Shown: positions 7,937 to 16,998 of the stretch, piece after piece
Layout: every line of letters starts with the position of its first letter
Position numbering within the stretch: the first letter of the stretch is position 1
Assembly (NCBI RefSeq): GCF_032970905.1
Contig: NZ_JAWJZA010000003.1
Direction: 5' to 3' (one strand)
DNA from: Veillonella absiana
GTDB lineage: Bacteria > Bacillota > Negativicutes > Veillonellales > Veillonellaceae
Length of the DNA stretch: 64,000 nt
Made by a program: the position numbers and the translations under genes
Notes under the pieces: model-generated
Told to the model about the DNA's origin: nothing
Database searches by the model: none
Seen by the model: the letters and a program-made list of their open reading frames with translations, nothing else

Positions 7937-9982
7937 GTGATTCAACGGATGACACCTAAAAAAAATAATTCCATAATTTTAATCCTTTGTATGGCAATAG
8001 GCTTGTTAACGGCATTATTTCTCGTATATCAACGAGACCGTATAGAAGAGGCTCAAAACCATATTGAAAATATTGTCGATTATGATGCTGTATTACGAGC
8101 ATCCGCCTTTGAAAAACGTTCTACCCATGATGCTTTTAAAGCATTAAAAGCGTCTGGTGTTACAGCATTTGCTATTTATGATCGAACATTAGAAAAAGCT
8201 AATGATGCTGGTGAGATTCAATTGCTCAATGCACAAGACTTGAGTACTAATGTTCAACTCTATGGTGCTAACTATAAGGCAGGTGCTTTATACGTAGCTA
8301 GTGTACCCGGTAAAGAAGGATATTTTAAAGAAATTCGTGAAGACTTAGTACATCGCCTTGGTGCTGATAAAGTAGGTCTAGTGAATTCCTCTAGAGGTTT
8401 ATTACTAGAATTAACTGGTGCTCCTTATGAGGCGTTGTCTACGATGAAATTGAGTATTTCTCGTTTACAAGCACAAGAAGTATCTAATCGTGGATTTAAC
8501 GTTATCGTTCGCCCTACAAACTTTAAAAATGTAACACCAGAAGATACACGCTATGTATTTAGTCGTATTAATGATATCCCAAATGTAACGGGCATCGTAT
8601 TTACGGGTAAAGAAATATTAGGGGCGCCTAAATATTTAGATGAAACATTAAAAGAATTAAACTCCCGTAATATTCCTTTGATTGGTATAGAAGCTGTTAA
8701 CCAACTACAATATGATCCTCAAGCAGGATTTAATGAATTAGCCGCTATGAAGGAATATAGTGTAGGTCGTTTATATACCATCGCCAAAGATGAGTTAAAG
8801 AAAATTACTCCAGAGGAAGCGTCTCAACGCTACTATATCAGTGATATTGAGCGTAATATTCGCTTTAATTTATTCCCATTGTATGAAGACGGTCAAAATA
8901 ATACTACATCTCTTCAAACAACAATTAATTACATTGCGGAATCTCGCGATAAATTAGCAGAAAAAGGTTTTGAATTTGGTCGTGGTGATGTATATCCTGC
9001 GTACAATCCGAATCCATTACTCGTCGTAGTGACTATGGTTGGCTCTATTGCCTTGTTTGTATTTGTTTTACAAATGCTCGTGGCTATGAGAACACATAAA
9101 CAACTTGTATTGTTCTTTGCACTATCCTTAGCATCTATCGTTGTATATATCATTACAAGCGGTACTATGATTACTTTATTGTGGGCGTTATCGGCGGCCG
9201 TAATGGCACCAGTAGGGGCTATGATCATGGTTATGGATCATTGGAAGAGTATTGCATCAGATACTCCAGTAGGACCGTGGAGAGCTACAGGATATGCGTT
9301 GATGTACTTAGTTGGTGCAGCTCTGTTTGCGGCTGTGGGCGCTATGTTTATTGCCTCTATGCTAGGTAATACTCGATTCTTTATGGAATTTGCCATCTTT
9401 AGAGGTGTTAAATTAACATTTGTATTGCCAATTGTATTAGTAGCAATTGCGTATTTACAACGGTTTCCATTGTGGAAAGGTCGTATGTTAAATAGCAAAG
9501 AAGAAGCTATTAACTTTGTAAAAGAATTTCTTACGATGGATGTGCGTTTCTATGTATTCTTAGTGGTTGGTGCATTAGCAACCGTAGGCTATGTATTTGT
9601 GGGGCGTAGCGGTCATACTGCTGGCGTACCTGTACCAGCGGCAGAACTTATGCTTCGCCGTTTCTTGGAGAATACATTATATGCTCGTCCTCGTGAAAAA
9701 GAATTTATCATTGGTCATCCAGCATTTATGCTAGCAACCTTTGCATTCTTACGTAAATGGCCATTGGTGATTCACTTTATATTAACTATTGCTAGTGTCA
9801 TTGGTATTGCTTCTATGGTAGAGACATTCTGTCATTTACGCACACCAGTGATGATGTCTATTATGCGTGGTGTAGATGGTTTGTGGATTGGTGCTATTCT
9901 TGGTGTCGTTGCTATCTTAGCAGCCCGCTTCTTAATCTATGTGGCACAATGGTACCAACAACGGGAGGTTAATCATGAGTAA
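7937..9982 (+). CDS. DUF5693 family polytopic membrane protein
   Basis: The 681-residue protein has one N-terminal membrane helix (about residues 12-30) and a large extracytoplasmic domain to about residue 350 that contains TIM-barrel-like sequence (NVTGIVFTGKEILG, IPLIGIEAVNQLQ). A C-terminal half of about eight or nine membrane helices follows. This matches the DUF5693 family commonly found beside csaB. GTG 7937 was chosen because AGAAAGGA lies 6 nt upstream; ATG 7949 is an alternative. It overlaps csaB by 8 bp, so the two are probably translated together. A role in exporting or modifying the pyruvylated wall polymer is inference from that coupling. Confidence 0.7.
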   Translation: MIQRMTPKKNNSIILILCMAIGLLTALFLVYQRDRIEEAQNHIENIVDYDAVLRASAFEKRSTHDAFKALKASGVTAFAIYDRTLEKANDAGEIQLLNAQDLSTNVQLYGANYKAGALYVASVPGKEGYFKEIREDLVHRLGADKVGLVNSSRGLLLELTGAPYEALSTMKLSISRLQAQEVSNRGFNVIVRPTNFKNVTPEDTRYVFSRINDIPNVTGIVFTGKEILGAPKYLDETLKELNSRNIPLIGIEAVNQLQYDPQAGFNELAAMKEYSVGRLYTIAKDELKKITPEEASQRYYISDIERNIRFNLFPLYEDGQNNTTSLQTTINYIAESRDKLAEKGFEFGRGDVYPAYNPNPLLVVVTMVGSIALFVFVLQMLVAMRTHKQLVLFFALSLASIVVYIITSGTMITLLWALSAAVMAPVGAMIMVMDHWKSIASDTPVGPWRATGYALMYLVGAALFAAVGAMFIASMLGNTRFFMEFAIFRGVKLTFVLPIVLVAIAYLQRFPLWKGRMLNSKEEAINFVKEFLTMDVRFYVFLVVGALATVGYVFVGRSGHTAGVPVPAAELMLRRFLENTLYARPREKEFIIGHPAFMLATFAFLRKWPLVIHFILTIASVIGIASMVETFCHLRTPVMMSIMRGVDGLWIGAILGVVAILAARFLIYVAQWYQQREVNHE

Positions 9983-11063
9983 CATCGTGATTTCTGGGTA
10001 TTATGGCTTTGGTAATGCCGGTGATGAGGCCATGCTTAATGCTATTGTTGATTCCATTCGCGATATTGAACCGACCGCTAATATTACTGTTATCTCTGGT
10101 AATCCTAGTGAGACCAGTAAAAAACATAATCTCCAAGCAGTAGGAACATTTGCGATGTTCCCTATTATGTCTGCGCTGATGAAAGCTGATTTACTCATCA
10201 GTGGGGGTGGTAGTTTATTACAAGATGCTACAAGTATTCGTAATACTTATTACTATCTCAGTATCATGAGTATGGCTAAGATGCTTGGAAAAAAGGTAAT
10301 GCTCTATGCACAGGGTATTGGACCTTTGTACAATCACTCTACACGACGTGCGGTAGCGAAAGTATTAAAACATGTGGACTACATCACTGTGCGCGATGAA
10401 ATATCTAAGGAAGAGTTACTTTCACTAGGCATTACCAATGTACCCATTCAAGTGACGGCAGATGCTGTATTGGCCATGCATGATCCTGATTTATCTATCG
10501 GGGAAAACATTTTATCCCAATATGCCATGGATTTAACGAAAAAACGCATCGGTATAGCCGTTCGTAGTTGGAAATCCGATACGGCCTATCGCAGTGAATT
10601 AGCTAAGGCTTTGACGAAGCTGAAAGAACGTGACAAGGTAGAGGCCATATTCATTCCTATGTCTCATCCTGAGGATACGGAGGAGGCGAAGGCTATATGT
10701 GCTTTGATGCCTCAAAGTGGCGTGGTATTAGAAGGGCCTTTTAATACCACCGAACTACTAGCACTGTCTGGTAGCATTGATGTGATGATTGGTATCCGTT
10801 TACATGCCCTTGTATTTAGTTCCCTTTTGAAAAAACCGGTCATAGGCATATCATATGACCCAAAAATTATCAGTTTTTTACAAATGATTGGCCAACAGGC
10901 TATAGGAACTATGGCAGAATTAAATGGAGAGGTATTGTATGAACGCATTCATGAATTACTGCAAGATACATCCTCCTATACAGTATCATTTAATCGTATT
11001 TCTGAATTAGAACAAATTTCTAAGACAAATGCATTCATTGCATTGTCATTGCTGGAAAAGTAA
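9975..11063 (+). CDS. csaB: Polysaccharide pyruvyl transferase CsaB
   Basis: CsaB adds pyruvate ketals to secondary cell-wall polysaccharide, the ligand of many SLH domains. The 362-residue product begins SNIVISGYYGFGNAGDEAML, with SGGGSLLQDATSIRN near residues 75-90 and GIRLHALVFS near 275, all typical of the PS_pyruv_trans family. The frame is open upstream, but ATG 9975 follows GGGAGG directly and gives the standard N-terminus. It overlaps the DUF5693 gene by 8 bp. In Negativicutes, SLH-bearing outer-membrane proteins are thought to bind polyaminated peptidoglycan, so the acceptor of this enzyme here is an open question. Confidence 0.88.
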   Translation: MSNIVISGYYGFGNAGDEAMLNAIVDSIRDIEPTANITVISGNPSETSKKHNLQAVGTFAMFPIMSALMKADLLISGGGSLLQDATSIRNTYYYLSIMSMAKMLGKKVMLYAQGIGPLYNHSTRRAVAKVLKHVDYITVRDEISKEELLSLGITNVPIQVTADAVLAMHDPDLSIGENILSQYAMDLTKKRIGIAVRSWKSDTAYRSELAKALTKLKERDKVEAIFIPMSHPEDTEEAKAICALMPQSGVVLEGPFNTTELLALSGSIDVMIGIRLHALVFSSLLKKPVIGISYDPKIISFLQMIGQQAIGTMAELNGEVLYERIHELLQDTSSYTVSFNRISELEQISKTNAFIALSLLEK

Positions 11064-11071
11064 TGTAAGAA

Positions 11072-11135
11072 TTCTGTTATTACAGAAACATGTTGTTTCA
11101 GAAATCTGTTATTACATCTTTCTGTAAATGCAGAA
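11072..11135. repeat. Clustered TCTGT palindromes upstream of transketolase
   Basis: Two 16-bp dyads, TTCTGTTATTACAGAA (11072-11087) and TTCTGTAAATGCAGAA (11120-11135), flank a third, imperfect copy. The 12-mer TCTGTTATTACA occurs at both 11073 and 11105. Three related half-site clusters in 64 bp just before a gene look like a repressor or activator operator. No regulator is encoded nearby. The first dyad could also weakly terminate csaB, but no T-run follows. Confidence 0.5.
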
Positions 11136-11194
11136 TGTGCCAAATTTAAGGATTTTCCCAATTTTATGGATTTACTCCAGAAAGAGAGGTCTCT

Positions 11195-12028
11195 ATGACT
11201 ACATTGACTCAAGAACAAAAACAATTAGTTCAAGAGAAAGCAAAACAAATTCGTGCTAGCATTGTGAAAGCTGTTACTGCGGCTAACTCTGGCCATCCAG
11301 GTGGCTCCTTGTCCATCGCTGATGTAATGTCCTTATTGTATTTCGTAGAAATGAATGTAAATCCTGAAAATCCATCTGATCCTAATCGAGATCGCTTTGT
11401 ATTATCCAAAGGTCATGCGGCACCAGCATTGTATGCTACATTAGCGGAAAAAGGTTATTTCAGTAAAGATGAATTATTGAATTTACGTAAAATTGACCAT
11501 ATGTTACAAGGTCATCCAGATATGAAACATACACCTGGTGTTGATATGTCTACAGGTTCTCTGGGCCAAGGTATCAGCGCTGCCTGTGGTATGGCATTGG
11601 CTGGTAAAATTGATAATGCTGATTACCGAGTATATACAATTCTTGGTGATGGTGAATTAGAAGAAGGCCAAGTATGGGAAGCAGCCATGTTCGCTGGTCA
11701 CTATAAATTGAACAATTTGACAGCCTTTGTAGATTTCAATGGTTTACAAATTGATGGTGATATTACAAAAGTATTGTCCCCATTGCCAATTCCTGAAAAA
11801 TTCCAAGCTTTCACATGGAATGTGATTGAAGTGAATGGTCACGATATTGATGAATTGCACAACGCCATCGAAGCTGCTAAAGCAGTCACTGATGCACCAA
11901 CATGTATCGTTATGCATACTGTAAAAGGTAAAGGCGTAGCGGATATGGAAGGCCAAGCAGGTTGGCATGGTAAAGCACCAAGTGCAGAACAAGGCGAACA
12001 ATTTGTGAAAGAAATTTTGGAGGGTTAA
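11195..12028 (+). CDS. Transketolase, N-terminal (thiamine diphosphate-binding) subunit
   Basis: This is the first half of a split transketolase, which moves two-carbon ketol units in the pentose phosphate pathway. The 277-residue subunit carries the GHPGGSLS segment near residue 30 and the ThDP motif GDGELEEGQVWEA ending in VDFNGLQIDG (about 150-190). It lacks the pyrimidine-binding and C-terminal domains, which the next gene supplies after a 2-bp gap. The ATG follows AGAGAGG. Split transketolases are usual in Firmicutes and Thermotogae, so this is not a broken gene. Confidence 0.93.
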   Translation: MTTLTQEQKQLVQEKAKQIRASIVKAVTAANSGHPGGSLSIADVMSLLYFVEMNVNPENPSDPNRDRFVLSKGHAAPALYATLAEKGYFSKDELLNLRKIDHMLQGHPDMKHTPGVDMSTGSLGQGISAACGMALAGKIDNADYRVYTILGDGELEEGQVWEAAMFAGHYKLNNLTAFVDFNGLQIDGDITKVLSPLPIPEKFQAFTWNVIEVNGHDIDELHNAIEAAKAVTDAPTCIVMHTVKGKGVADMEGQAGWHGKAPSAEQGEQFVKEILEG

Positions 12029-12030
12029 TC

Positions 12031-12963
12031 ATGGGTAAAGCAACTCGAGAAGCATACGGTAACGCATTAGCAAAAGTAGGTCAACAAGATACTCAAATTA
12101 TCGTATTAGATGCGGATTTATCTAAATCCACAAAAACAGATACATTTAAAGGCGCATGCCCTGAACGTTTCTTTAACGTTGGTATTGCTGAACAAAACTT
12201 GATTTCCGTAGGTGCAGGTTTAGCTGCGACGGGCAAGAAACCTTTCGTTTCGTCCTTTGCTATGTTTGCGTCTGGTCGTGCATTCGAACAAATTCGCAAT
12301 GCCGTATGTTATCCAAAACTCAATGTAAAAGTATGTGCTACACATGCTGGTATTACTGTTGGTGAAGATGGTGCAACTCATCAAGCATTAGAAGATATTT
12401 CTTGCATGCGTACATTACCTAATATGACCGTTATCGTACCAGCTGATGAAAAAGAAACTGAATCCGTTATTGAATGGGCAGCACAATACAATGGTCCTGC
12501 GTATATTCGTTTAGGTCGTGCTGGAGTTGATGACGTGACACAAGATGGTTATGCATTTAAACCAGGTGTAGCAAATGTATTAAGCGAGGGTACAGATGTG
12601 ACATTGATCGCTTGTGGTGCCTTGGTAGGTCCAGCTGTAGAAGCTGCTAAATTATTGGCGACTGACGGTATTTCCGCTGGTGTTATTAATATGGCATCCA
12701 TTAAACCTATTGATGTAGATGCTATTGTGAAAGCAGCAAAAACGACAGGTGCTATTGTAACAGCTGAAGAACACAATATCATTGGTGGTCTTGGTGCAGC
12801 TGTAGCAGAAGTTGTAGTAGCTAATGCACCAGTACCGGTTGAATTTGTTGGGGTAAAAGATACATTTGGTGAATCTGGTACTCCAAAAGAACTGATGGTT
12901 AAATATGGTTTAACTGCCCAAGATATTGTAGCCGCCGCTAAAAAAGCAGTTGCTCGTAAATAG
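12031..12963 (+). CDS. Transketolase, C-terminal (pyrimidine-binding) subunit
   Basis: The 310-residue partner of the preceding subunit holds the pyrimidine-binding domain with the conserved GIAEQNLISVGAGLA (the Glu activates ThDP) and FASGRAFEQIRN, then the transketolase C-terminal domain from about residue 190. Together the two subunits give about 587 residues and a complete catalytic unit. DXP synthase-like proteins share these folds, but the split form and motif set favour transketolase. It lies 14 bp before ftsE. Confidence 0.92.
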   Translation: MGKATREAYGNALAKVGQQDTQIIVLDADLSKSTKTDTFKGACPERFFNVGIAEQNLISVGAGLAATGKKPFVSSFAMFASGRAFEQIRNAVCYPKLNVKVCATHAGITVGEDGATHQALEDISCMRTLPNMTVIVPADEKETESVIEWAAQYNGPAYIRLGRAGVDDVTQDGYAFKPGVANVLSEGTDVTLIACGALVGPAVEAAKLLATDGISAGVINMASIKPIDVDAIVKAAKTTGAIVTAEEHNIIGGLGAAVAEVVVANAPVPVEFVGVKDTFGESGTPKELMVKYGLTAQDIVAAAKKAVARK

Positions 12964-12977
12964 AAAAGGAAGTTTGT

Positions 12978-13664
12978 ATGATTGAATTTAAAAACGTTAG
13001 TAAGGTTTATGAAAATGGCTCTATTGCACTAGATGACGTATCTTTATTTATCGATAAAGGTGAGTTTGTTGTGGTTGTTGGCCATAGTGGAGCCGGTAAA
13101 TCTACGTTGTTTAAGTTGTTAACTCATGAAGTTGTGCCTGATTCAGGTTCCGTTCTAGTTAATGATGTAGATGTGACTCGTATTAAGACGAGTAAAATTC
13201 CTATGTTACGCCGTAAATTAGGTGTTGTATTTCAAGACTTTCGTTTATTACCTAATAAAACGGTATTTGAAAATATCGCCTTTGCATTGGAAGTAATTGA
13301 GGAAAAACCATCCGTAATTAAGGAAAAAGTAGAACATGTATTAGAACTCGTTGGTCTAGAGGATAAAGCTAATGACTTGCCAGAGGATTTGTCTGGTGGG
13401 GAACAACAACGTGTGGCAGTAGCTCGTGCTATCGTAAACCGTCCATTAGTACTCATTGCCGATGAGCCAACGGGTAATTTGGATCCCAATACAAGTAAAG
13501 ATATTGTTGATTTGTTTAAACACATTAACAACTTTGGTACTACTGTGGTTATGGTTACTCATAATATGGACCTTGTAACGTATTTAAATAAACGTGTCAT
13601 TCAATTAGAAGGTGGCCGTGTAAAAAGTGATAATTTGAGAGGTGCAGAATTTAATGAAGATTAG
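12978..13664 (+). CDS. ftsE: Cell-division ABC ATPase FtsE
   Basis: FtsE is the cytoplasmic ATPase of the FtsEX complex, which drives peptidoglycan hydrolysis at the septum rather than transport. The 228-residue protein shows Walker A GHSGAGKST, LSGGEQQRVAVARA and Walker B IADEPTGNLDP. VFQDFRLLPNKTVFEN is characteristic of FtsE. It overlaps ftsX by 11 bp and is followed by an M23 hydrolase that is the likely effector. The ATG is preceded by AAAAGGAAG. Confidence 0.94.
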   Translation: MIEFKNVSKVYENGSIALDDVSLFIDKGEFVVVVGHSGAGKSTLFKLLTHEVVPDSGSVLVNDVDVTRIKTSKIPMLRRKLGVVFQDFRLLPNKTVFENIAFALEVIEEKPSVIKEKVEHVLELVGLEDKANDLPEDLSGGEQQRVAVARAIVNRPLVLIADEPTGNLDPNTSKDIVDLFKHINNFGTTVVMVTHNMDLVTYLNKRVIQLEGGRVKSDNLRGAEFNED

Positions 13665-14541
13665 AACGTTTAGATACTTTTTTAAAGAAGCATTGAAATC
13701 TATGCGCCGCAATGGACTCATGACATTGGCCTCCATTTCAACAGTTGCATTGTCTTTGTTTATGCTTGGTGTATTTCTATGTGGTGTTGTGAACTTGAAC
13801 AACATGGCAGAAAGTTTAGAAAATCAAGTAGAGTTAAGTGTTTACTTGAAGGATGATTTAACTACTGATCAAATTATGGCGGTAGGTAAAAAAGTTAAAG
13901 AGATTCCAAATGTTAAACGTATAGAGTTTATCAATAAAGAGCAAGCTATGACCGATTTTAAGGAACGTTTAGGTGACCAACAACAATTGGTAAGTTCTCT
14001 TAATGGTGTAAATCCATTACCAAATTCTTATGTGTTAACATTTGAAAACCCAGAAGATGTAAAGTCTACTGCTCGTTTGGTGACAACATTCCCAGGTGTA
14101 GAAAGCTCTCATTATGGTCAAGATGTTATTGAAGAGTTATTCAAAATCACTCAAATTATTCGTATTGGCGGCATCGTATTAATTGGTTTTTTAGCAGCTG
14201 CTACATTGTTTATCATTTCTAATACGATTCGTTTGACAGTATTTGCTCGTCGTAAAGAAATTGCCATTATGAAATACGTAGGTGCAACGAATAGCTTTAT
14301 TCGTTGGCCATTTATGATTGAAGGTATGTTGTTAGGTTTTGTAGGTGCGATTATTGCTACTTTGTGTGTAGGAGAATTTTATCATTTTATTACTTTAGAA
14401 GTAGAGCAATCTTTAGCGTTCTTCCCATTAGTTAAAATGTTCCCATTCTTTTATACATTAGTCGGTGTGTTATTGGGTGGTGGCATCTTGGTAGGTGCTA
14501 TCGGCAGTACAATCTCTCTTAAACAGTATATGAAAGTGTAG
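13654..14541 (+). CDS. ftsX: Cell-division membrane protein FtsX
   Basis: FtsX (295 residues) is the membrane half of FtsEX. It has one helix near residues 20-45, an extracytoplasmic domain (about 46-165) that contacts the murein hydrolase activator, then three helices, with the conserved ARRKEIAIMKYVGATNSFIRWPF cytoplasmic segment around 200-220. ATG 13654 is used because GAGAGG lies 11 nt upstream; an upstream in-frame GTG 13642 falls inside that site. The start is embedded in the end of ftsE, so the two are coupled. Confidence 0.93.
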   Translation: MKIRTFRYFFKEALKSMRRNGLMTLASISTVALSLFMLGVFLCGVVNLNNMAESLENQVELSVYLKDDLTTDQIMAVGKKVKEIPNVKRIEFINKEQAMTDFKERLGDQQQLVSSLNGVNPLPNSYVLTFENPEDVKSTARLVTTFPGVESSHYGQDVIEELFKITQIIRIGGIVLIGFLAAATLFIISNTIRLTVFARRKEIAIMKYVGATNSFIRWPFMIEGMLLGFVGAIIATLCVGEFYHFITLEVEQSLAFFPLVKMFPFFYTLVGVLLGGGILVGAIGSTISLKQYMKV

Positions 14542-14550
14542 TAGATAGTG

Positions 14551-15747
14551 ATGATACAGAATAAACAACTAGTTCGTTTGGTAGCTAGTATTGTCTGTGG
14601 TTCTATTATCTTGGGTACTCCATTATTCATATATGCGGAGGATGAAGATTTAACGAACCAATTGAATACTGTACAGCAACAAATGAATGAGCAATCTTCA
14701 AAGGCTACGGATGCAGAGGCAGTTATCGTCAGTGTATTTGAACAATTACGCCAAATCGATGCAGAGTTACAACAAGCTACAAATGAATTACAAGCTATTC
14801 AGCAGCAACGCATTGCTTTAGATAATGATATTGCTCAAAATGAAAAATTATTAGCAGAAGCACTTAAACGTTTAGAAGAACGTGAAAAAGTATTTTATAA
14901 ACGTGTTCGTGATATTTATATCAATGGTCGTTTGAGCTATATTGATGTAGTAGTAGGGGCAAAGGATTTCAATGATTTTGCGAACCGCATGGAAATCTTA
15001 AAACGCATCGTAGATGCTGATGTTAATCTTATAAAAGAGATTATGCATGAGCGAGAAGAAATCGAAGCACGTAAAGCAAAATTAGAAGAAGATCGTGCTA
15101 AAGTAGTAGAACTTGAAAAAGCTGCACAAGCTAAACAAGTTGAAATTGAACAAAAACGTGCAGAACGAGCAGTAGTTCTTGAAAAAGCTCAAAGTGATAA
15201 AGCTACAGCGATGGCAGCTATCCAAGAGTTACAAGCTGCATCTGCTCAAATTTCAGATATGTTAAAACAACGTCAAGCAGAACGTGCTGCCGCAGCAGCG
15301 GCAGAGGCGGCTGCTGCGGCAGCAGCTGGTCAAGCACCACCGCCATCCTCGTATACACAGGGTACGGGGGTATTGGGATGGCCAGCTAATGGTGAAATTA
15401 CATCGCCTTATGGCTATCGTACACATCCTATCTTTGGCACTACTATTTATCATAGTGGTATTGATATTGGCGTTGATTATGGTACACCAGTTCATTCTGC
15501 TGATAGTGGAACAGTTGTTTATGCTGGTTGGATGAGTGGTTACGGTAATACTGTCGTTGTAGACCATGGTAATGGTATTTCTACATTGTATGGTCATAAT
15601 GAAGATGTTGCAGTATCTGAAGGTCAAAGTGTTGGTAAAGGCTCTGTTATTGCTTATGCTGGTAGTACCGGCAATAGTACTGGTCCTCATGTTCACTTTG
15701 AAGTTCGTGTGAATGGTGATCCAACAGATCCAATGGGATATTTATAA
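14551..15747 (+). CDS. EnvC/PcsB-like murein hydrolase with M23 (LytM) domain
   Basis: The 398-residue exported protein has a signal peptide (cleavage probably near YAED, about residue 28) and a long Gln/Glu/Ala-rich coiled coil (about 30-240). An Ala-rich then Pro-rich linker (about 246-268) leads to the C-terminal M23 domain. The zinc and catalytic residues are all visible: H and D in YHSGIDIG, the H of LYGHNE, and HVHF. Unlike E. coli EnvC, which is catalytically dead, this looks like an active endopeptidase. It directly follows ftsEX, implying FtsX controls it. GTG 14548 is an equal start choice; neither has a strong ribosome-binding site, as expected for coupling to ftsX. Confidence 0.9.
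   Translation: MIQNKQLVRLVASIVCGSIILGTPLFIYAEDEDLTNQLNTVQQQMNEQSSKATDAEAVIVSVFEQLRQIDAELQQATNELQAIQQQRIALDNDIAQNEKLLAEALKRLEEREKVFYKRVRDIYINGRLSYIDVVVGAKDFNDFANRMEILKRIVDADVNLIKEIMHEREEIEARKAKLEEDRAKVVELEKAAQAKQVEIEQKRAERAVVLEKAQSDKATAMAAIQELQAASAQISDMLKQRQAERAAAAAAEAAAAAAAGQAPPPSSYTQGTGVLGWPANGEITSPYGYRTHPIFGTTIYHSGIDIGVDYGTPVHSADSGTVVYAGWMSGYGNTVVVDHGNGISTLYGHNEDVAVSEGQSVGKGSVIAYAGSTGNSTGPHVHFEVRVNGDPTDPMGYL
15286..15323 (+). repeat. Perfect 14-bp GC-rich inverted repeat inside the M23 gene
   Basis: Arms 15286-15299 and 15310-15323 are exact reverse complements with a 10-nt loop. The repeat lies in the Ala-rich linker coding region between coiled coil and peptidase domain. It is a striking GC island in AT-rich DNA. 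No U-tract follows. Confidence 0.85.
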
Positions 15748-15748
15748 T

Positions 15749-16894
15749 ATGAACAAACAAATTCTATGGAGTGTTAGTAAATCCATTTTGAAAATACTAG
15801 GTTCAGGCATCCTTGTGATGTGGCTAGTATTTTGGTATCTTTCAGGTACATTTTGGGGATTTCCTCGTTATATGTTTACCTATTATGTGTCTAGCCAAGT
15901 ATTCATGACACCTGTAGCAAAGCAAACCTTGTTTGAAGGTTCGCTAAAAGGTATGGTGTCATCTCTTGGTGAACCACATAGTCAATATTTAGATGCAGAA
16001 GACTATACGAGTATTATGGAGCAAACATCAGCTACTTATAGTGGGGTTGGTATGGTACTTGGTATGGGAACGGATGGTCTTGAAGCCGTTAGCGCTATTG
16101 AAGATCAACCAGCTGCAAGAGCAGGTATTGAAAGTGGTGACCGTATCATTAAGATTAATGATGTTGATACGAGTACATTGACCATTGAAGAAGCCTCTAA
16201 ACGAGTTCGTGGGGAAGCTGGTACGGATGTAACACTTGTAATAAAACGGGGCAATGAAGAAAAAACTTTCACCATTACTCGTGAAAAGATTACATTACCA
16301 ACTGTAAAATCAAAAATGTTAACACCAGATGTGGGATATATTCGCATTAGCCAATTTGCAGAGAATACGGGTAATGATTTTGGCCTACAATACCAAGACC
16401 TAAAAAAACAAGGCATGAAGAAGTTAATTATCGACCTTCGTGATAATCCTGGTGGATTATTAACGACAGCACAAGAAATTTCTGATTTTATATTGCCGAA
16501 AGGTACATTAGTTACGGTACAAGATCGTTCTGGTAAAGTGGCTGAATATGATTCGGCAGGAATAGAAAATCCTATTCCATTAGTGATACTCATCAACAAA
16601 GGTTCAGCTAGCGCCTCTGAAATTATTGCAGGTGCTGTACAAGATCGTAAGGCTGGTACTATTGTGGGTACTAATAGTTATGGTAAAGGTACTGTACAAA
16701 CGATTTTACCTGATTTTGGTAATGAAGCTATTAAGATTACTATAGCTAAATATCATACGCCGAATGATCGTGTTATTGACGGCATTGGTATTAAACCAGA
16801 TGTAGAAATTGCTCTACCAGATGGTACAAGAACAAAAGGCACATTAGAGGACGTACAAGTCCAAAAGGCCTTTGATATTCTGAATCAAGAATAA
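15749..16894 (+). CDS. ctpA: Carboxy-terminal processing protease (S41, CtpA type)
   Basis: The 381-residue exported serine protease has one N-terminal membrane anchor (about residues 12-35), a PDZ domain (about 95-175, including GVGMVLG and AGIESGDRIIKIND) and an S41 catalytic domain. The catalytic Ser lies in GSASASEI and the Lys in YGKGTVQT, the Ser-Lys dyad of Ctp proteases. Such proteases process envelope proteins and often control murein hydrolases. Start ATG 15749 overlaps nothing and lies 1 bp after the M23 stop; the upstream open frame is only the tail of that gene. Last gene of the ftsEX cluster. Confidence 0.92.
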   Translation: MNKQILWSVSKSILKILGSGILVMWLVFWYLSGTFWGFPRYMFTYYVSSQVFMTPVAKQTLFEGSLKGMVSSLGEPHSQYLDAEDYTSIMEQTSATYSGVGMVLGMGTDGLEAVSAIEDQPAARAGIESGDRIIKINDVDTSTLTIEEASKRVRGEAGTDVTLVIKRGNEEKTFTITREKITLPTVKSKMLTPDVGYIRISQFAENTGNDFGLQYQDLKKQGMKKLIIDLRDNPGGLLTTAQEISDFILPKGTLVTVQDRSGKVAEYDSAGIENPIPLVILINKGSASASEIIAGAVQDRKAGTIVGTNSYGKGTVQTILPDFGNEAIKITIAKYHTPNDRVIDGIGIKPDVEIALPDGTRTKGTLEDVQVQKAFDILNQE

Positions 16895-16998
16895 CAGATA
16901 ATTTAAATCAAGAATAAAAGATAAGTTAAACCGATAGTGAAAGACGTCCCTTGGTAATAACCATAGGCCCTCTTTGATTATCAGAAAAGGACGGATAT

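Noticed and set aside
11195..12963. Transketolase as a single gene broken by a stop
   Set aside because: The two halves have separate starts, a ribosome-binding site before the second and the standard split point known from other Firmicutes.
15262..15696. 144-aa reverse ORF opposite the M23 peptidase
   Set aside because: Composition is Thr/Asn/Cys-rich noise, and the forward strand encodes intact catalytic motifs over the same stretch.
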